A program made the translations under genes and the position numbers. 64,000 nucleotides of DNA from NCBI GenBank assembly GCA_030272155.1, contig CP126193.1:806001-870000 (forward strand). Direction: 5' to 3'. Below are positions 48,237-61,000 of the stretch, piece after piece. This DNA is from Tetradesmus obliquus. Lineage: Eukaryota; Chlorophyta; Chlorophyceae; Sphaeropleales; Scenedesmaceae. The number at the start of each line of letters is the position of its first letter. Position 1 is the first letter of the stretch. The notes under the pieces were generated by a model that ran no database searches, was not told the DNA's origin, and worked only from the letters and a program-made list of their open reading frames with translations.

Positions 48237-50563
48237 ATGGCTGATGGCGTCTCGGACACGGCTCAGTGGCAAGACCAACTGGCTGGGGTTGCACTCGGTG
48301 GTGCCTCGGTGCACCGCAAGCGCGCATCTACGTTTGGCGATCCAGCTCATTTGCATAAGAGGAGCTCTTCACTGGTGAGAGGGACCCAACGCTTCGCTAG
48401 ACAGGCTGGCTTGGTGCATCCTCGCAACGTTCATGCCTCCATCGATCAAATGTACTTCGCTTTTCGTTTTTCCTACGATCGGTATGATGTATATCTTGTG
48501 CACGGCAGCAGCATGGAATACGATAGTACAGTCATGGTCGCGGTAGCTCCTTGCTCGACTCACCAACGTGGTACCTGCGCAGGTGTCGGACTTGACCATT
48601 GATGGCATATTGAGTGATGTGGATTGTTGTTTCAAGTGCCCCAGGGTGCTGGAGCGCTTCTGCCCCAGGTGAGACTCACTTGTCTGACACACCAGCTGGT
48701 GGTGAGCCTGCACGTGTTGCTGCATGTTGTAGCTCTGCCCTCGTGGTCAGGTGCTCTGCCCCCCACTTTTCAACGCAATGTGAACATCAGACGCCTTGAA
48801 ACTCACTCACAGACAGCAGTCCACCTACACATAGCAGTTCTCCATACCTCAGCCAGATGTTTCATGGTGTCCTCTGCTGTCCTGCCATGCACTGCAGCCC
48901 TGACGCGCTCGACAGCCCAACAGGCAAGTCAGCGCTGCAGCCACCAAGCACACCCAGCACCTGTGGCAGCAGGCCTGCAGCGCTGCAGCAGCAGCCAGAC
49001 AATAACAGGGCGGGAGCCCTGCCACCCTCACCAGTACTCCGATGTGCTGTGCCTGGCCAGCAGCAGCAGCAGCAGCCACCTTGGCAATGGCACCCGCCGC
49101 GCCTGGCGCGCCGCAGCTGCCCGGGTGCTTTTGGCATAGCGTCCATGCGCTCGCCAGCTGCAGCAGAGGGGGCAGCTATGGCTGCGATGTATGGCATGCC
49201 CTCTCCTGCAAGCCCAGGCGCAGTAGGCAGCACCTTGAACATCCTGCCCTGCAACCCAGGAGCAGCAGCAGCAGCAGCAGCATCACCTCCAACGCTGCAG
49301 CTGAACTCGCTGATGCTTGTGGCATCCCAGCTGGTCAACACCGGCAATGGCAGCGGCAGTGCTGAGGCAGGCGCGCCAGGCGGCATCAGCAGCCCGCTGC
49401 TGCCTGCCACACAGGCGTCCCTGCAGGCCACTACAGCTGGTGTGATGGCAGCAGAGCTGACTGCAGTTGCAAGGCAGGCAGTCCCAGCAGCTCCAGGGCT
49501 GCAGCCACATGCAGCAGCCTCCTCTGATGCCGCTGCTGCTGCTGCTGCTGCTGCTGAGGCTGGCTCTCTGTGCCAGCAGCAGCCACAGCAGCTGGCGCTG
49601 CCGAGTTGGCTGCGCAGCGGCAGCGCAGGCCTGGCAGCAAGTGCGGCCATCTGCCGCGCAAGCCTACTCAGCACCACTGCAGCGCTGGCTCGCCTCAGCC
49701 AGCAGCAGCAGCAGCAGCAGCAGCAGGCAGCAGCAGCAGGCAATGCACCACAGCAGGAGCAGCAGCAGCAGGCTCCTGCAATCCTCAAGGAAAAGCTGCA
49801 GGCTGCTGCTGCCCTTCGTGCTCCGGTGCCGCTGCCACGCCCAGCAATGCTACAGCAGGCTGCACCTCAACACGCTGCGGGCGCCGTAGCGCTTGGCGTG
49901 CCTGTTGCTGGCAACATTGTTGTGGGCACGCCAGTGCCTCAGCAGCAGCAGCAGAACGTCACCGGCGTGCTGTTTGACTTCAAGGCAGCTGGTGCGTGCG
50001 GCGCTGGGCAGACGCGAGTGGGTAGCTTGCGGGTTACAGCAGCAGCTTGCGGCGAGGCACAGCAGATGCAGCAGGGCAGCATGCAGTGCGACGATGCAAG
50101 CAGCTGCTGCAGCACGCCGCGCTCTGGCACAGCAGCTGCAGCGTTGCCATCTGAGGATGTGCAGCAGGTGGCAGCTGCTGCAGCTCGGCTGCTGCTGAGC
50201 AGCAGCAGCGGCAGCCGCCGCCGGCGCTGCTGCTGGGAGCTTGATGCAGATGCATTGGATGAGGAGCAGTGCGGAAATGAGATGGAGACTGATGGGGAGT
50301 CACCAGAGGCAGCATCTACAGCAGCAGCAGGTGGTGCTGCACCAGCAGAGGCAGCTGTTGCAGACAGCTCATGCCAGCAGGCAGCTTGCCCGCAGCAGCT
50401 GGCATTGGCGGCGGATGCAGCAGCTTGTGCAGTCGTGGTGCTGGTGGATGTTGCTGCAAAGCGCAGCAGCAGCGGCAAGGATGCACTGCAGCTGGCTGGG
50501 TTGCCAGATGTCGGCTTGGCAGGGGCACTGCTGTCGACTGAATGCTGTGGAGAGTCTCCGTAG
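48237..50563 (+). CDS. Unknown Ala/Gln/Ser-rich protein
   Basis: Three exons (48237-48374, 48583-48668 and 48898-50563) give 629 residues, with phases 0, 2 and in-frame stop. The N-terminus is MADGVSDTAQWQDQLAGVAL, then RKRASTFGDPAHLHKRSSSL and a Cys-containing segment LTIDGILSDVDCCFKCPRVL. The large last exon is low complexity, with conserved-looking islands TLQLNSLMLVASQLVN, QNVTGVLFDFKAAG, an Arg run followed by CCWELDADALDEEQCGNEME, and CAVVVLVDVAAKRSSSGKD. The basic RRRR and acidic patches suggest a nuclear regulatory protein, but this is weak inference. No family is recognised and no signal peptide is present. It starts divergently from the METTL16-like gene. Confidence 0.65.
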
Positions 50564-53500
50564 CGTGCTTTCAAGCAGTACTCAAGGCTTCTTGTAGGCA
50601 TGGCAGGCAGGCCTATTGTCAGATGCAGATGCAGCGCTAGGGGTAGGGTTTTCCCATCCTGCTGACAAAGAGTTGCAGCATGTGGTGGCTGATTGAGTTT
50701 AGGTCATGGCCTTTTGGCAGCGCGAGCTAGTCGCTGGCCTCATACGATTGCAGTGTGTGCCTGCTGCAGCGGCAGCTACACAGAACCTGCCGACTGTGAG
50801 CACATCCAGGCATTTGAACGCTATCACAGCAATGCATGCCTGCAGCAGCTCCCGGCTGCAAGTCAGGCTTGCTTGCTCGAGCCCTGGGAGATCACAAAAG
50901 GGGCATAGGTGGGGTAGGTTGATCATGCAGTGCATCTTGTGTCTGCGGCAGTAGCTCTTGCATTGCTGAAGGTGTCTGCCAAGCTGTCTGGCTGCTGCAT
51001 GCTCCGATGCGCATGAGCGGCTGTGTGCGTGTTGACGCCTGTGTACGTGTTGACGTGCTAGCGGGTTGGCACAGGTATTTTGCAAGTGATTTTGACCAGG
51101 GGGCTTGCGTGCATGCTGCTGTGATGGGATGGGGCAGCGCCACAGCCTGTTGCGGCATTTGTGTTTGCGGTTTCTGCACTGCTTTGGCTGTGCCACGTGC
51201 CATGTTGAGTGGTGTGTCAGCACTGATGTCTTGCAGGCCGTTTCTGTGTTGACATCACAACCTTGCAATGATTGTGCATGCACTTGCGGTTGCTGGGTTG
51301 TCTTGTCAGTTTGGCGTGTGTGCAGGTGCGTGGCATGACAAAACTCTGGCTGTGAGGTGCATTGCCGCTCATGACATGCAAGCCATTGTGCCTTTGTGGT
51401 GCATTGTTGAGCAGTAAACAGCCATATCTGCGCATCACTATGTTGTGGCGTACAGGACACGTGTCGTTACGCAGGAAGTATTCAGGTGTGCTGATGGAGC
51501 ATACACAAGCTTTACTGCAGTATGCATGGTGGGGCAACGCAGGCTGGGCAGCTGCTGCATTGTACATGTCAAGTTGGGTTCAGCATGAGGTGTCATGCCA
51601 TGCTACCTGCATCAGTGTGCTGGGTAGCAATGCATGGCACTGGCTGTTACTGTCACCTGCAAGGATGGTTGCTTCTGCAGCACATCCTGCTAGAACTGCT
51701 CCTGAGTAGTATGCACACTCAGCTGCTGCATCATCTACCTGTAGTTACATATGTGCGGAGTACTTATGTGGGCAGGCCGTCTGAAACACAAATCGGGTGG
51801 CATGGTTGATACTGGCAGTGTCCGCTTCATCACATACTTTTACATACCTTTTGCAGATTGGGAGCCAATGGCTTGCAGATGCTGGAGCCTCAGTTCCTTG
51901 TGGGTGTCAGCCCGCAACCGAGCTGGAATAACATCGCATCCATTGCCGTCCTTGCAGGACAATGTGGCAGGTGGCTTGTGGCTGGTACAGCAGCCAGTGT
52001 ACATACATGCAGGTAGCCACGGTGCATTTCAGGGCTCATCCCTGCTTGCGCTGCGTGGCAGGCTGTAGGCTGCTTTGGCGGATATGTCTAAGCCCACATA
52101 CACATGGCTTGGCCTTGCTCGGCACAGTTGTTGACAGAAAGCAATGCATGTGGATGCATGCAAGCAGGGGAGCGGTACAGCCAGCCTGAAGCTGTCCTTG
52201 AGCTCTGCCGTGCTCTGCTGCACTGCTGCTATGCACCGCAGCGCAAGCTTGCTGTACCAGCTGCATCGTGTGTTTGTGTTGAACATCAACTTACATCAGA
52301 CATGGCGTGGCGTGCTGGCGGCCCTTGTGATGTATGTGGTTGCCACAGCAGTATGGCAATCTGGCACAGCTTGTTGAACAGAGTTGCAGCAGAACAGGGA
52401 AGTAGCACAGGGTACTTTGAGCAGTTCGGTTCATGAACTGCTGCACATCATTGTGTCATTGTGTCACACATCCTTGGCTGACACTCGGAACCTACCAGAT
52501 GACCCTGATCAGAGGGACCTTGCCTGCATTGGCTGAACATGCGGTGATGTCTTGTGTGCCTATTGTTGGACTGGCTACTCTGCCGCTGTTGTGCTGCCTG
52601 CTGCAAGCACGCCATCCTACGCAGCTGCTGTTATGTGCGGCTTTGGCAGTGCCTTGTGTCTGGGACTTGCAGGCACACCTACACACGCCTAGTACGCGTG
52701 TCTCCTTGCACATGTGTTTGTTTGAGCCGAGCTTCTGCGATCCAAATGCCAGCAAACTTGTGTGTGCATGCTGTTGTGTTGCTGCAGCCATCGTTTGTTG
52801 TGCAAGCTTGTGCAGGCATCTGCCTTGCAAGCGTGCTGCGACTGATGTGCTATGTTGCCTGCTGCCGCGCATGCATGAGCCCCCAATTGGCCATCAAGGA
52901 GTGCCTGATGCATCTGATGTGTCAGGCCCTAGCCAGGAAACTAAAGTGCTTGTGTGTGCATGCTGTTGTGTTGCTGCAGCACTACTCTGCTGTGCTTGGG
53001 CCTTCAGATCACCCGCGAGTTTGCAGTGGCTTTTACAGCAACAGGGGTGTCAAGTGCGCGCATGTGCATCTGCACACACGCCTTGTGGCTGTGCTTGGGT
53101 GGGGTTGAGCGCTTCCATCACTTGTGGGTGACCTGAATAAAGCTGGCGTGTGCGGTGGGGTGCCCAGTCAGCAGGTGCACGCCTGCAGGATTGCACAGAC
53201 GGCCAGTATGCATCGTGACGCTTTGCTTTCTGCAGGACCTGCAGTGTTGTTGCATCGGATGGGTGTTTAGTCAACCCAGACGGACGGTAGACTAGTTTGT
53301 TGCAGCTTAGTGGACTTGAGCGGCTACCCTGCGCCTAGCGCATGTGTGTATGCCTGGATTGCACAACACACGAAGACGTGGGGCGAGTAGTTTCGTGAGG
53401 TGAGGCAAGCGCCGCAGAGCGTGCGTCCTCAGGGAGCGCCCTCGTGTTGCTTTTGGATGAGTGCGTGTGCTACACCTGATAGAGCTCTCAGGCCATGAAT

Positions 53501-55432
53501 CAGGGGGCACAAACAGCACTCAGCACCTGCAGTGGGTTCATGGTGCATCACTTCTACAGGCGAGCACTTGCTGACAAGGCTGCACTTTCCCATGAGGCAT
53601 CTGGTCAAGGGTGGGGGCTTGAAATGCAGCATCGCTGTTGACAGCAGCCCTGCAACCACGCAGCACTGTTGCTTGTCGCGTGGTTCGCCTGGGTCCCAGG
53701 CATCTGCAAACCCACAAGCTGTTGTGTGGCAACTTTGGGGGAACTGCTGTTTGGCAGCAGAGCCTTTAGGCAGGCTGTGCTTGGCGGCTGCTGCCTGTCC
53801 TCTGTTGCTGGTGTGTCAGTTGCCCGTGAGATCTTTGCTGCTGCTTGCCCAGTGGCTTTTCACAATCACATTTGCCATGTGCCACAACCGATGAGACACT
53901 TGCAGCACTTGTGTTGTGCAGGAGACACGGCGCTTGGCACAGCGAGCACCTTGTGGAAGGGGACATGGGCCAGGTGCAGCAGCGCATGTGTGGTTGCCTT
54001 GAGCCGGGCGCTGCTGTGTGTCGGTGTGCGAGTTGCCAAGCTTTCTGACCGCTTGTTCTCTCCACTGTGGGGCTAGCACAAGCGTCAGCAGGTGCCAGTA
54101 GGGCCGAGTCACAGGTTGACAGAGGAAGTGCATGGCACAGGTCGGACCAAGTGATGCTGCATGCTTCAAAAGTCGGCTGTCTGAGTGTGCACAGAGCAGC
54201 TGTGCAGCGCTGCCCTGTTGCGCTTCACAGGCAGGTTGCTCGCAATGCTGGAGGACGTGTTGTTGACTTGTTCTTGTGTGTTCTCGGTTGTAGAGGAGTA
54301 CTGCATACATTGTATGTTATGCGTTGCAACAGGCAATGCTTGCACGTAGGGTGATGTACGGTTGTATACCATGGTGCGGGGGTCTGTGGCACGCGCGGCC
54401 TATACCTGCCGCCTACAGTAGTTTATACAAGAAGTTGTACAGGGTGTGGCGGTTATTTCGTTTGCAGCATGAGAACAGGGCGGTTTCCGCATTAGTATAG
54501 TTGCGTTGCTTGTAGTTGCGCAGTAGAACGTATGCAGGTCTTGGGCTGATGCTCTGCGTTGGTGCAGAGTGCTACAGAAAATCAGTGCAGCAGCAGCATT
54601 TTCTCAACATCACTTGAGCACCACATGTGCTAAACACATGTGCTACACAGCAACATCACCTTGGGTGATATGGTGATGGGCAACAGTGTCCTTACGCTCC
54701 ACTGGAGTCCAAGGCAGAGGAGAGCATGTGCATTGCTCCATTGTGCATGCAATGTTACATGGCAGGCGGCGGTGAAACGGGGATTTCGACCTTCGTGTAA
54801 CATGTGCTGCTGCGTAACATGTGCTGCCGCTGTACGTGCCCGCTGTGTCCTCAGAGTTGCACTGACAGCAGGGAAGTTCACACCCAGCGGATCTACTGGC
54901 ATCTTAGCAGCTGTTGCTGCTGAACATGTAGAAAAATAAACACATTGTAAAGAAAACTTGGCACAGACCATGTATGGAGTTCCTGCATTTGCTCAACTAC
55001 TGTGATGACTGCTTGCGCTGCTGGTGCTGTGCAGCTGCTGCGCTCCAGCCACATTCAAAAGTTGTGCCTGATGCTTTTCTTCAAGCCATGAACTGGATGT
55101 AAGAAAAACCATATTTCAGGTCAAGGTGGTCTGCACAGCATGAATAATGCGGCCTGTCGCGGCTTGAAGTGGTAGCAGGAAAGGCAGCAAAGCAGTAGCG
55201 CAACTATTTGAAACCCTGTTAAGCCCTGCCTGTCGATGGCAGCTCCCGTGGTCACGATGACATCTACCTAGTTACATTCGACTTCTACGCTGTGTCTTTG
55301 CGGGTGCCACGCCACTGAAAACGTGCTCAGCTGCTGCTCACCGCGCCAGGCTTAGATCTCCAGCGAACAGCTGCTTTAGTGACGATAACAGGCATGTAAT
55401 TGATTAAGTAGTCATGTTCGTAATACCTGCGC
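50564..55432. other. 4.9 kb GT-rich stretch without recognisable genes
   Basis: The plus strand is strongly G/T-rich, as in the introns of plus-strand genes in this window, up to about 54500. Long minus-strand frames here are products of that skew. A 33-bp block containing TGCATGCTGTTGTGTTGCTG occurs at about 52756 and again about 192 nt later. The stretch may be a long 3' UTR of the preceding gene, unresolved 5' exons and introns of the beta-amylase gene, or a noncoding transcript. The last 900 bp are more balanced and probably contain the beta-amylase promoter. Confidence 0.45.
52756..52981. repeat. Direct repeat, 33 bp, ~192 nt apart
   Basis: TTGTGTGTGCATGCTGTTGT continued by GTTGCTGCAGC occurs at about 52758 and 52950. 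This matches the period and style of the exon-edge duplications, but no exon is recognised here. Confidence 0.7.
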
Positions 55433-58023
55433 ATGAGGGCGGCCCCGTCGCTGGCTCTGGAGAAGGAGCTCCTGAACAGGCGTGCCAGAGTGCATGTGCA
55501 GCGGGCTAATAGTAACATTGGCATGCACCAACAACATTACGGCCAAGCAGGGGCTTGGGCGGCAAGCAGCAACCAGGGCACCAACAAGGGCTCGGTCCTG
55601 CAGGCCAGCTGCGTACCCCAGAACGACACAGGTGGCGATGGCATGCTGTCTCATCTCTATTATAACCAGGCAGATGCGAAGAGTAACTCAGATCGGAGCA
55701 GAAATGCAGCCGAGTGCCCAGGAATCAACAGCTTTCCTGCCAAGGCCTCTCAGACGCAGAGCCTGGCGCAGTCGCTGGCGGAGATGCGCCCTGCAGAAGC
55801 CATTCCTGTATACGTGATGCTACCGCTGGACACGGTGCGTTGAAAACCACGAACAGCAGGCAGCAACAGTAGACTGTCGTCAGCATGGTCATGAGCTGGG
55901 TCATACAAGGGCAGGTCGTCTAGCTTGGCAGTTTGAACTAAGTACAATGAAGGGCAACAGCAGCAGGCTGCAGTTTCAGCGTTGTGATGTGCAGCAACTG
56001 CGCCCACAGGACTGCAACTCTTTGTACTGGTTACTGTCAAGCAGGCTGCCCTGCAGAAGCGGCAGCAGAAGTAGCAGCAGCCACTGCAGTTGTTTTGCAG
56101 CCAGCAGCTGAGCTGCATGGCCTTGCAGGAACTTGCCCCAACCCAGCCCTCACCAACTTATACGCACATTGTGCGCACTGCTGCTTGGCGCTGCATCTGC
56201 TCGTGTCGTGTGTACAGGTGAATGCAGATGGCGTGTTTAGGTACGCCTACATCCCTTGGTTTGCTCAGGCGCTGCAGGTGCTCGCGCTGTCTGGTGTGCA
56301 TGGCGTGGCAGTCGATGTGTGGGTGAGTGGGCAACACTACTGTTGTGCGGCGTGGCTGTGTGGACGCCTGTCTGGTGGGAAGTAGCACATGCACAGCAGC
56401 AGCAGCAGCAGCAGGAGCAGGAGGAGGACGATGACAGCACCAGCATAGGCGTACAATCAGCGTTGGATGTTTCCTGGCGAGCCACAGGCATGAAGTTATC
56501 GCAGTAGGATGGTCAGCGTCGCAAAGCAGACTGCATCCTCACAAACACAGCAGATGCAATGTAGTGTCAAGTGCATGCAGATGCTGACAGTGCGCGTGGT
56601 GGGTGAATTTGCGCATGCTGGTCTGCCCTGCATCATGTGACTGGCGGCATGACAGCTTTTTGGTCGAGTTGTCTGAGTGCTCATGGTGCGCCACAGAATT
56701 GTGCATTGCTCAGTGCTGTCAAATGCGCCGCTGGGTGTACTGCAGCAGCTACAAGCGCTGGGTGTTATTTGTATGTGGCTGGTCACGCTCCACCTCCAAC
56801 TTGCATTCTGCATGTTTCGCTGCTGCTGCTGCCGCCGCTGCTGCTGCTGCTTGCCCCGCACGCCTCACTTCTCGCTTGCAGTGGTGTGCTGTGGAGCGCG
56901 CGCCGCGGCAGTACAGCTGGACGGGCTACCGGCAGCTGTTTGAGATGGTGCGGGGCGCGGGCCTGAAGCTGCAAGTCGTGCTGTCCTTCCACGCCTGTGG
57001 GGGTAATGTGGGCGACCTGGCGCAGGTGCCGCTGCCATCTTGGGTGCTGGAGGTGCGCAGCAGCAGCAGCAGCAGCAGCGGCAACGTTGCTTGCAGGAAA
57101 AGCAGCAGCAAGCGCAGCAGCAGCAGCAGCAGTGTGGTGGCTTGCTGGTGTGGTGTGCCCTTTGTAGAGGCATCTGTGCGCTGCCGCCTGAAGCGCCTTG
57201 CAGCTGGTGCAGTATGCAACACGGCTGCCGCAGTGGTTATGCGGCTTTTTGACGCGTGCCTTATGTGTGTATGGCACATACAACACGCAACGTACTGCTC
57301 AGCAGGATCAACCACTGGGCTGTGCCCTGCGGCAACTCACTCCGTTTGTTCTCATGCTGAACCGCTCAATCCACACTCACTTCCCCCTGCTGCTGCTGCT
57401 GCTGCTGCAGGCCGGGCAGCAGGACCCAGACATCTTCTTTACGGACCGCCCGCGCGAGTGCGGGCTGGGCCGCCGCAACAAAGAGTACCTTAGCATCTGG
57501 GCAGATGATGCGCCTGTGCTGCCGGCAGGCCCGGGTGCTGGCAGCCGCAGCCCGCTGCAGGCGTACGGGGAGTTCATGGCGGCGTTCCGTGACGCGTTTG
57601 CGGGGCAGCTGGGCAGCCTGGTGGAGGAGGTGGTGGTGGGCGCGGGGCCCTGCGGCGAGCTGAGGTGCGCTGGTGGGCTGCTGGTGGGCTGGTGGTGGGC
57701 TGGTGTCGTTGTGCTGCTTTGTTTGATGCAGCCTGGTGGAGGAGGAGATGGTGGTGGGCACGGGGCCCTGCGGGGAGGTCATGTGCTATAGTGTGCTGCT
57801 GGTGGGCTGTTGGCGGGCTGCTGGTGGGCTGGTGTTGGTGGGCTGCTGCGAGGTGCACATTCTGTGAAGGGGCGCGAGCGGTGGTGGCAGCAGCTGCGGC
57901 TGTTGGTGTCAGAGTGGGGCTGCCAGCGCGCGGTTGTTGAGCATTGCATGCGGGGTGCTGTGCACAGGATGCCTTTTGTGTTCTGTTCTGCATCTGTTGC
58001 ATTGTTCTTGTGGTTGCTCAGGG

Positions 58024-58062
<39 letters not shown>

Positions 58063-61000
58063 AGGTACCCCTCCTATGTCGAGGCCAACGGCTGGCGCTT
58101 CCCGGGCGTGGGCGAGTTCCAGTGCTACGACAGGCGCGCCCTGGCCAGCCTGGCAGCAGCAGCAGCAGCAGCGGGCCGCCCTGAGTGGGGCTATGCAGGG
58201 CCACATGACAGCGGCGGCTACAACAGCAGCCCCGGCGACACGGGATTCTTTGCTCCTGGCGGCTCGTGGGACACAGGTGACAGGGGTGGCCGGATTGTGT
58301 GTTGGCAGTTGTGTGAATGGTTGGCAAGTGCGGCTGTGGGTGTCTGCGCGTCGTCAGGGATGGCTGCATCTGATGCACAGCTTATGCGGTATTGATTGCA
58401 GCAGTTGAGTGGGAGGCTTGCTGCCGGGGTATGGCTTTGTATGTATGCTTGCTGCATGACAGCGGCGGCTACAACAGCAGCCCAGGAGACACAGGCTTCT
58501 TTGCTCCTGGAGGCTCGTGCGACACAGGTGAACCGACAAAGTTGTTCATACTTCGCAACTGCATGCAGCTTAGGCCGGCAGACCACCATTCGGCTGCGGC
58601 AGGGGTGGCATGTTGCGGGCTGCGGCTGGCTCGTCTGTTGGCGGTTGTGCGAATGGTCGGCAACTGCGGTTGGGTGTGTGTGCGCGTTGTCAGGGGTGGC
58701 TGCAGCTGACGTCGAGCTTATGCTGGATTGGTTGCAGCAGGAATGTGGGAGGCTTGCTGCAGAGATATGGCTTTGTGTGTATGCTTGCTGCTGGCTTGTT
58801 TGAACACTTTGCCAGCAGAGTATGACCGGCATGATGCTGCTGCAGCTCTCTGAGGGTAGAGGGAGGGCTGCAGGTGTGCTGGAACTCATGGGCAGACATG
58901 TGGCCTCTCCTTGTCTGTGCTACATGTGCTACATGTGTGTTCTGAGGGTCTTCACCCTGCTGCATTGCTGCCACAGCACCCTGACACGGCTATTGCTGTT
59001 TTTCGGTTCGTTTCCTGCTGCCTGCTGCTGCAGAGTATGGCAGCTTTTTCCTGAATTGGTACAGCAGCTGCCTGCTGCAGCATGGCGAGCGGCTGCTGCA
59101 GCTAGCCAATCATGTGTTTGGCCCCCACAAGGCACCCAAGCAGCAGCTGCACAGTGGGCCCCTGGCACAGGCACAAGCAGTGATGCAGCGACTGCAGTCG
59201 CTCGTCATCGGCAGCAGCAGCAGCAACGGCAGCAGCAGCAGCGCCAGCGACGGCTTTGGCAGCTGCCGCAGCAGCAGCAGCACGAGCAGCCTGGCGGCCG
59301 TGGCAGCAGCGGCAACGGTCGCTGCTGCAGCAGCAGCAGCTGGCGGCGTGGGTGGCGATGCCAGCAGCGTTGCTGCTGCTGCGCAGCAGGCGAAGGGCCT
59401 GCTGCAGCATGTGCAGCAGCTGCAGCAGCAGCACTCCGGCCCACCGAGCTCGTTGGCAGCGAGGAGCAGCAGCAGCAGCGACGGCGAGGGCAGCAGCAGC
59501 GTGCATGCGCTGAGCCCTAGCATCGACTCTGCAGCAGCTACGCCCATCAGCTGCAGCAGCGCCAGTGACAGCACAAGCTGCCTCACCCCACAAGGTAGCT
59601 TCCCTGTGCTGTCAACGTTACCTGAGCAGCAGCAGCAGCTAGATGGGTCTGTAGCTGCCGCAGGCGCTGCCGCAGCGTCCATCTGGGATCAGCTGGCAGA
59701 CCCGCAGGCGCAAGCGCTTGCAAGTAGCATCCTGCAGCAGCTGCAGCTGCCGAACAGCTGTGATGCCGGCAGCAGCCTAGCACTGATGGCAGCAGGGCCT
59801 GCTGCTGGAGGGACACACAGCCCGCTGCAGGCAGCAGCAGCAGCTGGCGGCAGCACGGCAGCTGCAGATGCTGCTGATGGTGTTGGCCTGCCCAGCAATA
59901 GCACCGTGGGTACTTCAGTAGTATCACTGAGCAGCAGCTCTGCACAGGATTTGCCACTTGGGGAGCTGCTGCCGTCCCCGCAGCAGCAGCTAGCTGCTCT
60001 GACGCATAGTTGCAATGGCAGCAGAAGCAGCGAACTCAGCAGGGGCAGCTTGATGGCGCTAACAGCAGGCCACGCAGCAAGCCCGGATCGGCGTGCAGCT
60101 GGGCAGCAGCAGCTCTCAAACAGCAGCAGCAATGAAAGCTGTACTGCTGTCGTGCAGGCTGATGATCCTGCTGCAGTCGCAGCAGGTGCAACCACAGGTG
60201 CTGCATCGTCAGCACTTGCAGCAGCAGCAGCAGCAGCAGCAGGCACACCAGCACCAGCAGCAGCTGCTGCAGCAGGCACACTGCCGGGTACGGCTGCTGC
60301 AGCCAGGAGTAGTAACAGCAGCAGCAGTGTCTCCATGGCATCTGCATCAGGAGTATCACTCACAGGGCTTACAGCTGCAGCAGCAGCAGCAGCACCCCCA
60401 GTAGCAGTGAATGGCTTAGGCAGCATGGACTGTAGCATAGGCAGCTTGAGCAGCACCAGCCACGAGTGTGTGGCAGGCAACAGCAGCAGCCCTGTGCTAG
60501 CTGCTGCTGCAGCAGGCGCAGCAGCAGCAGCGGCAGCAGCAGCGGCTGTTGCTACAGCAGCCAGCGCTGCCGGTCAGACAAGCGCTGCACTGCTGCAGTC
60601 TTTTCTAGAAGCCCTGTCAGACCTTGGCTTGGGCATGGATGGCTCAAGCCGGCAGCAGCAGCAGCAGCAGCAGCAGCCGCGGCGGCGGCAGCAGCAGCAG
60701 CGGCTAGTGCTGACTCTGAAGATCGCGGGTGTGCATTGGTGGTACAACTCAACCAGCCACGCCAGTGAGCTCACTGCCGGCTATTATAACACTGACAGCC
60801 GTGACGGCTACAGCCCTATCCTGCAGCTGTGTGAGAAGCACGCAGTGAATCTCACACTAACGTGTGTCGAGATGTGTGACGCGCAGCACCCCAGCTATGC
60901 ACTGTGCGGCCCAGAAGGGCTGCTGCGGCAGATCCGGGCCATGGCAGCCAAGCAGCAGGTCACACTCAGTGGCGAGAATGCACTGCCGATCTTCACGCCA

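Noticed and set aside
50699-51460. 253-codon minus-strand open frame
   Set aside because: Its His/Gln/Thr/Cys-rich composition follows from the GT skew of the plus strand. No domain, splice logic or codon preference supports it.
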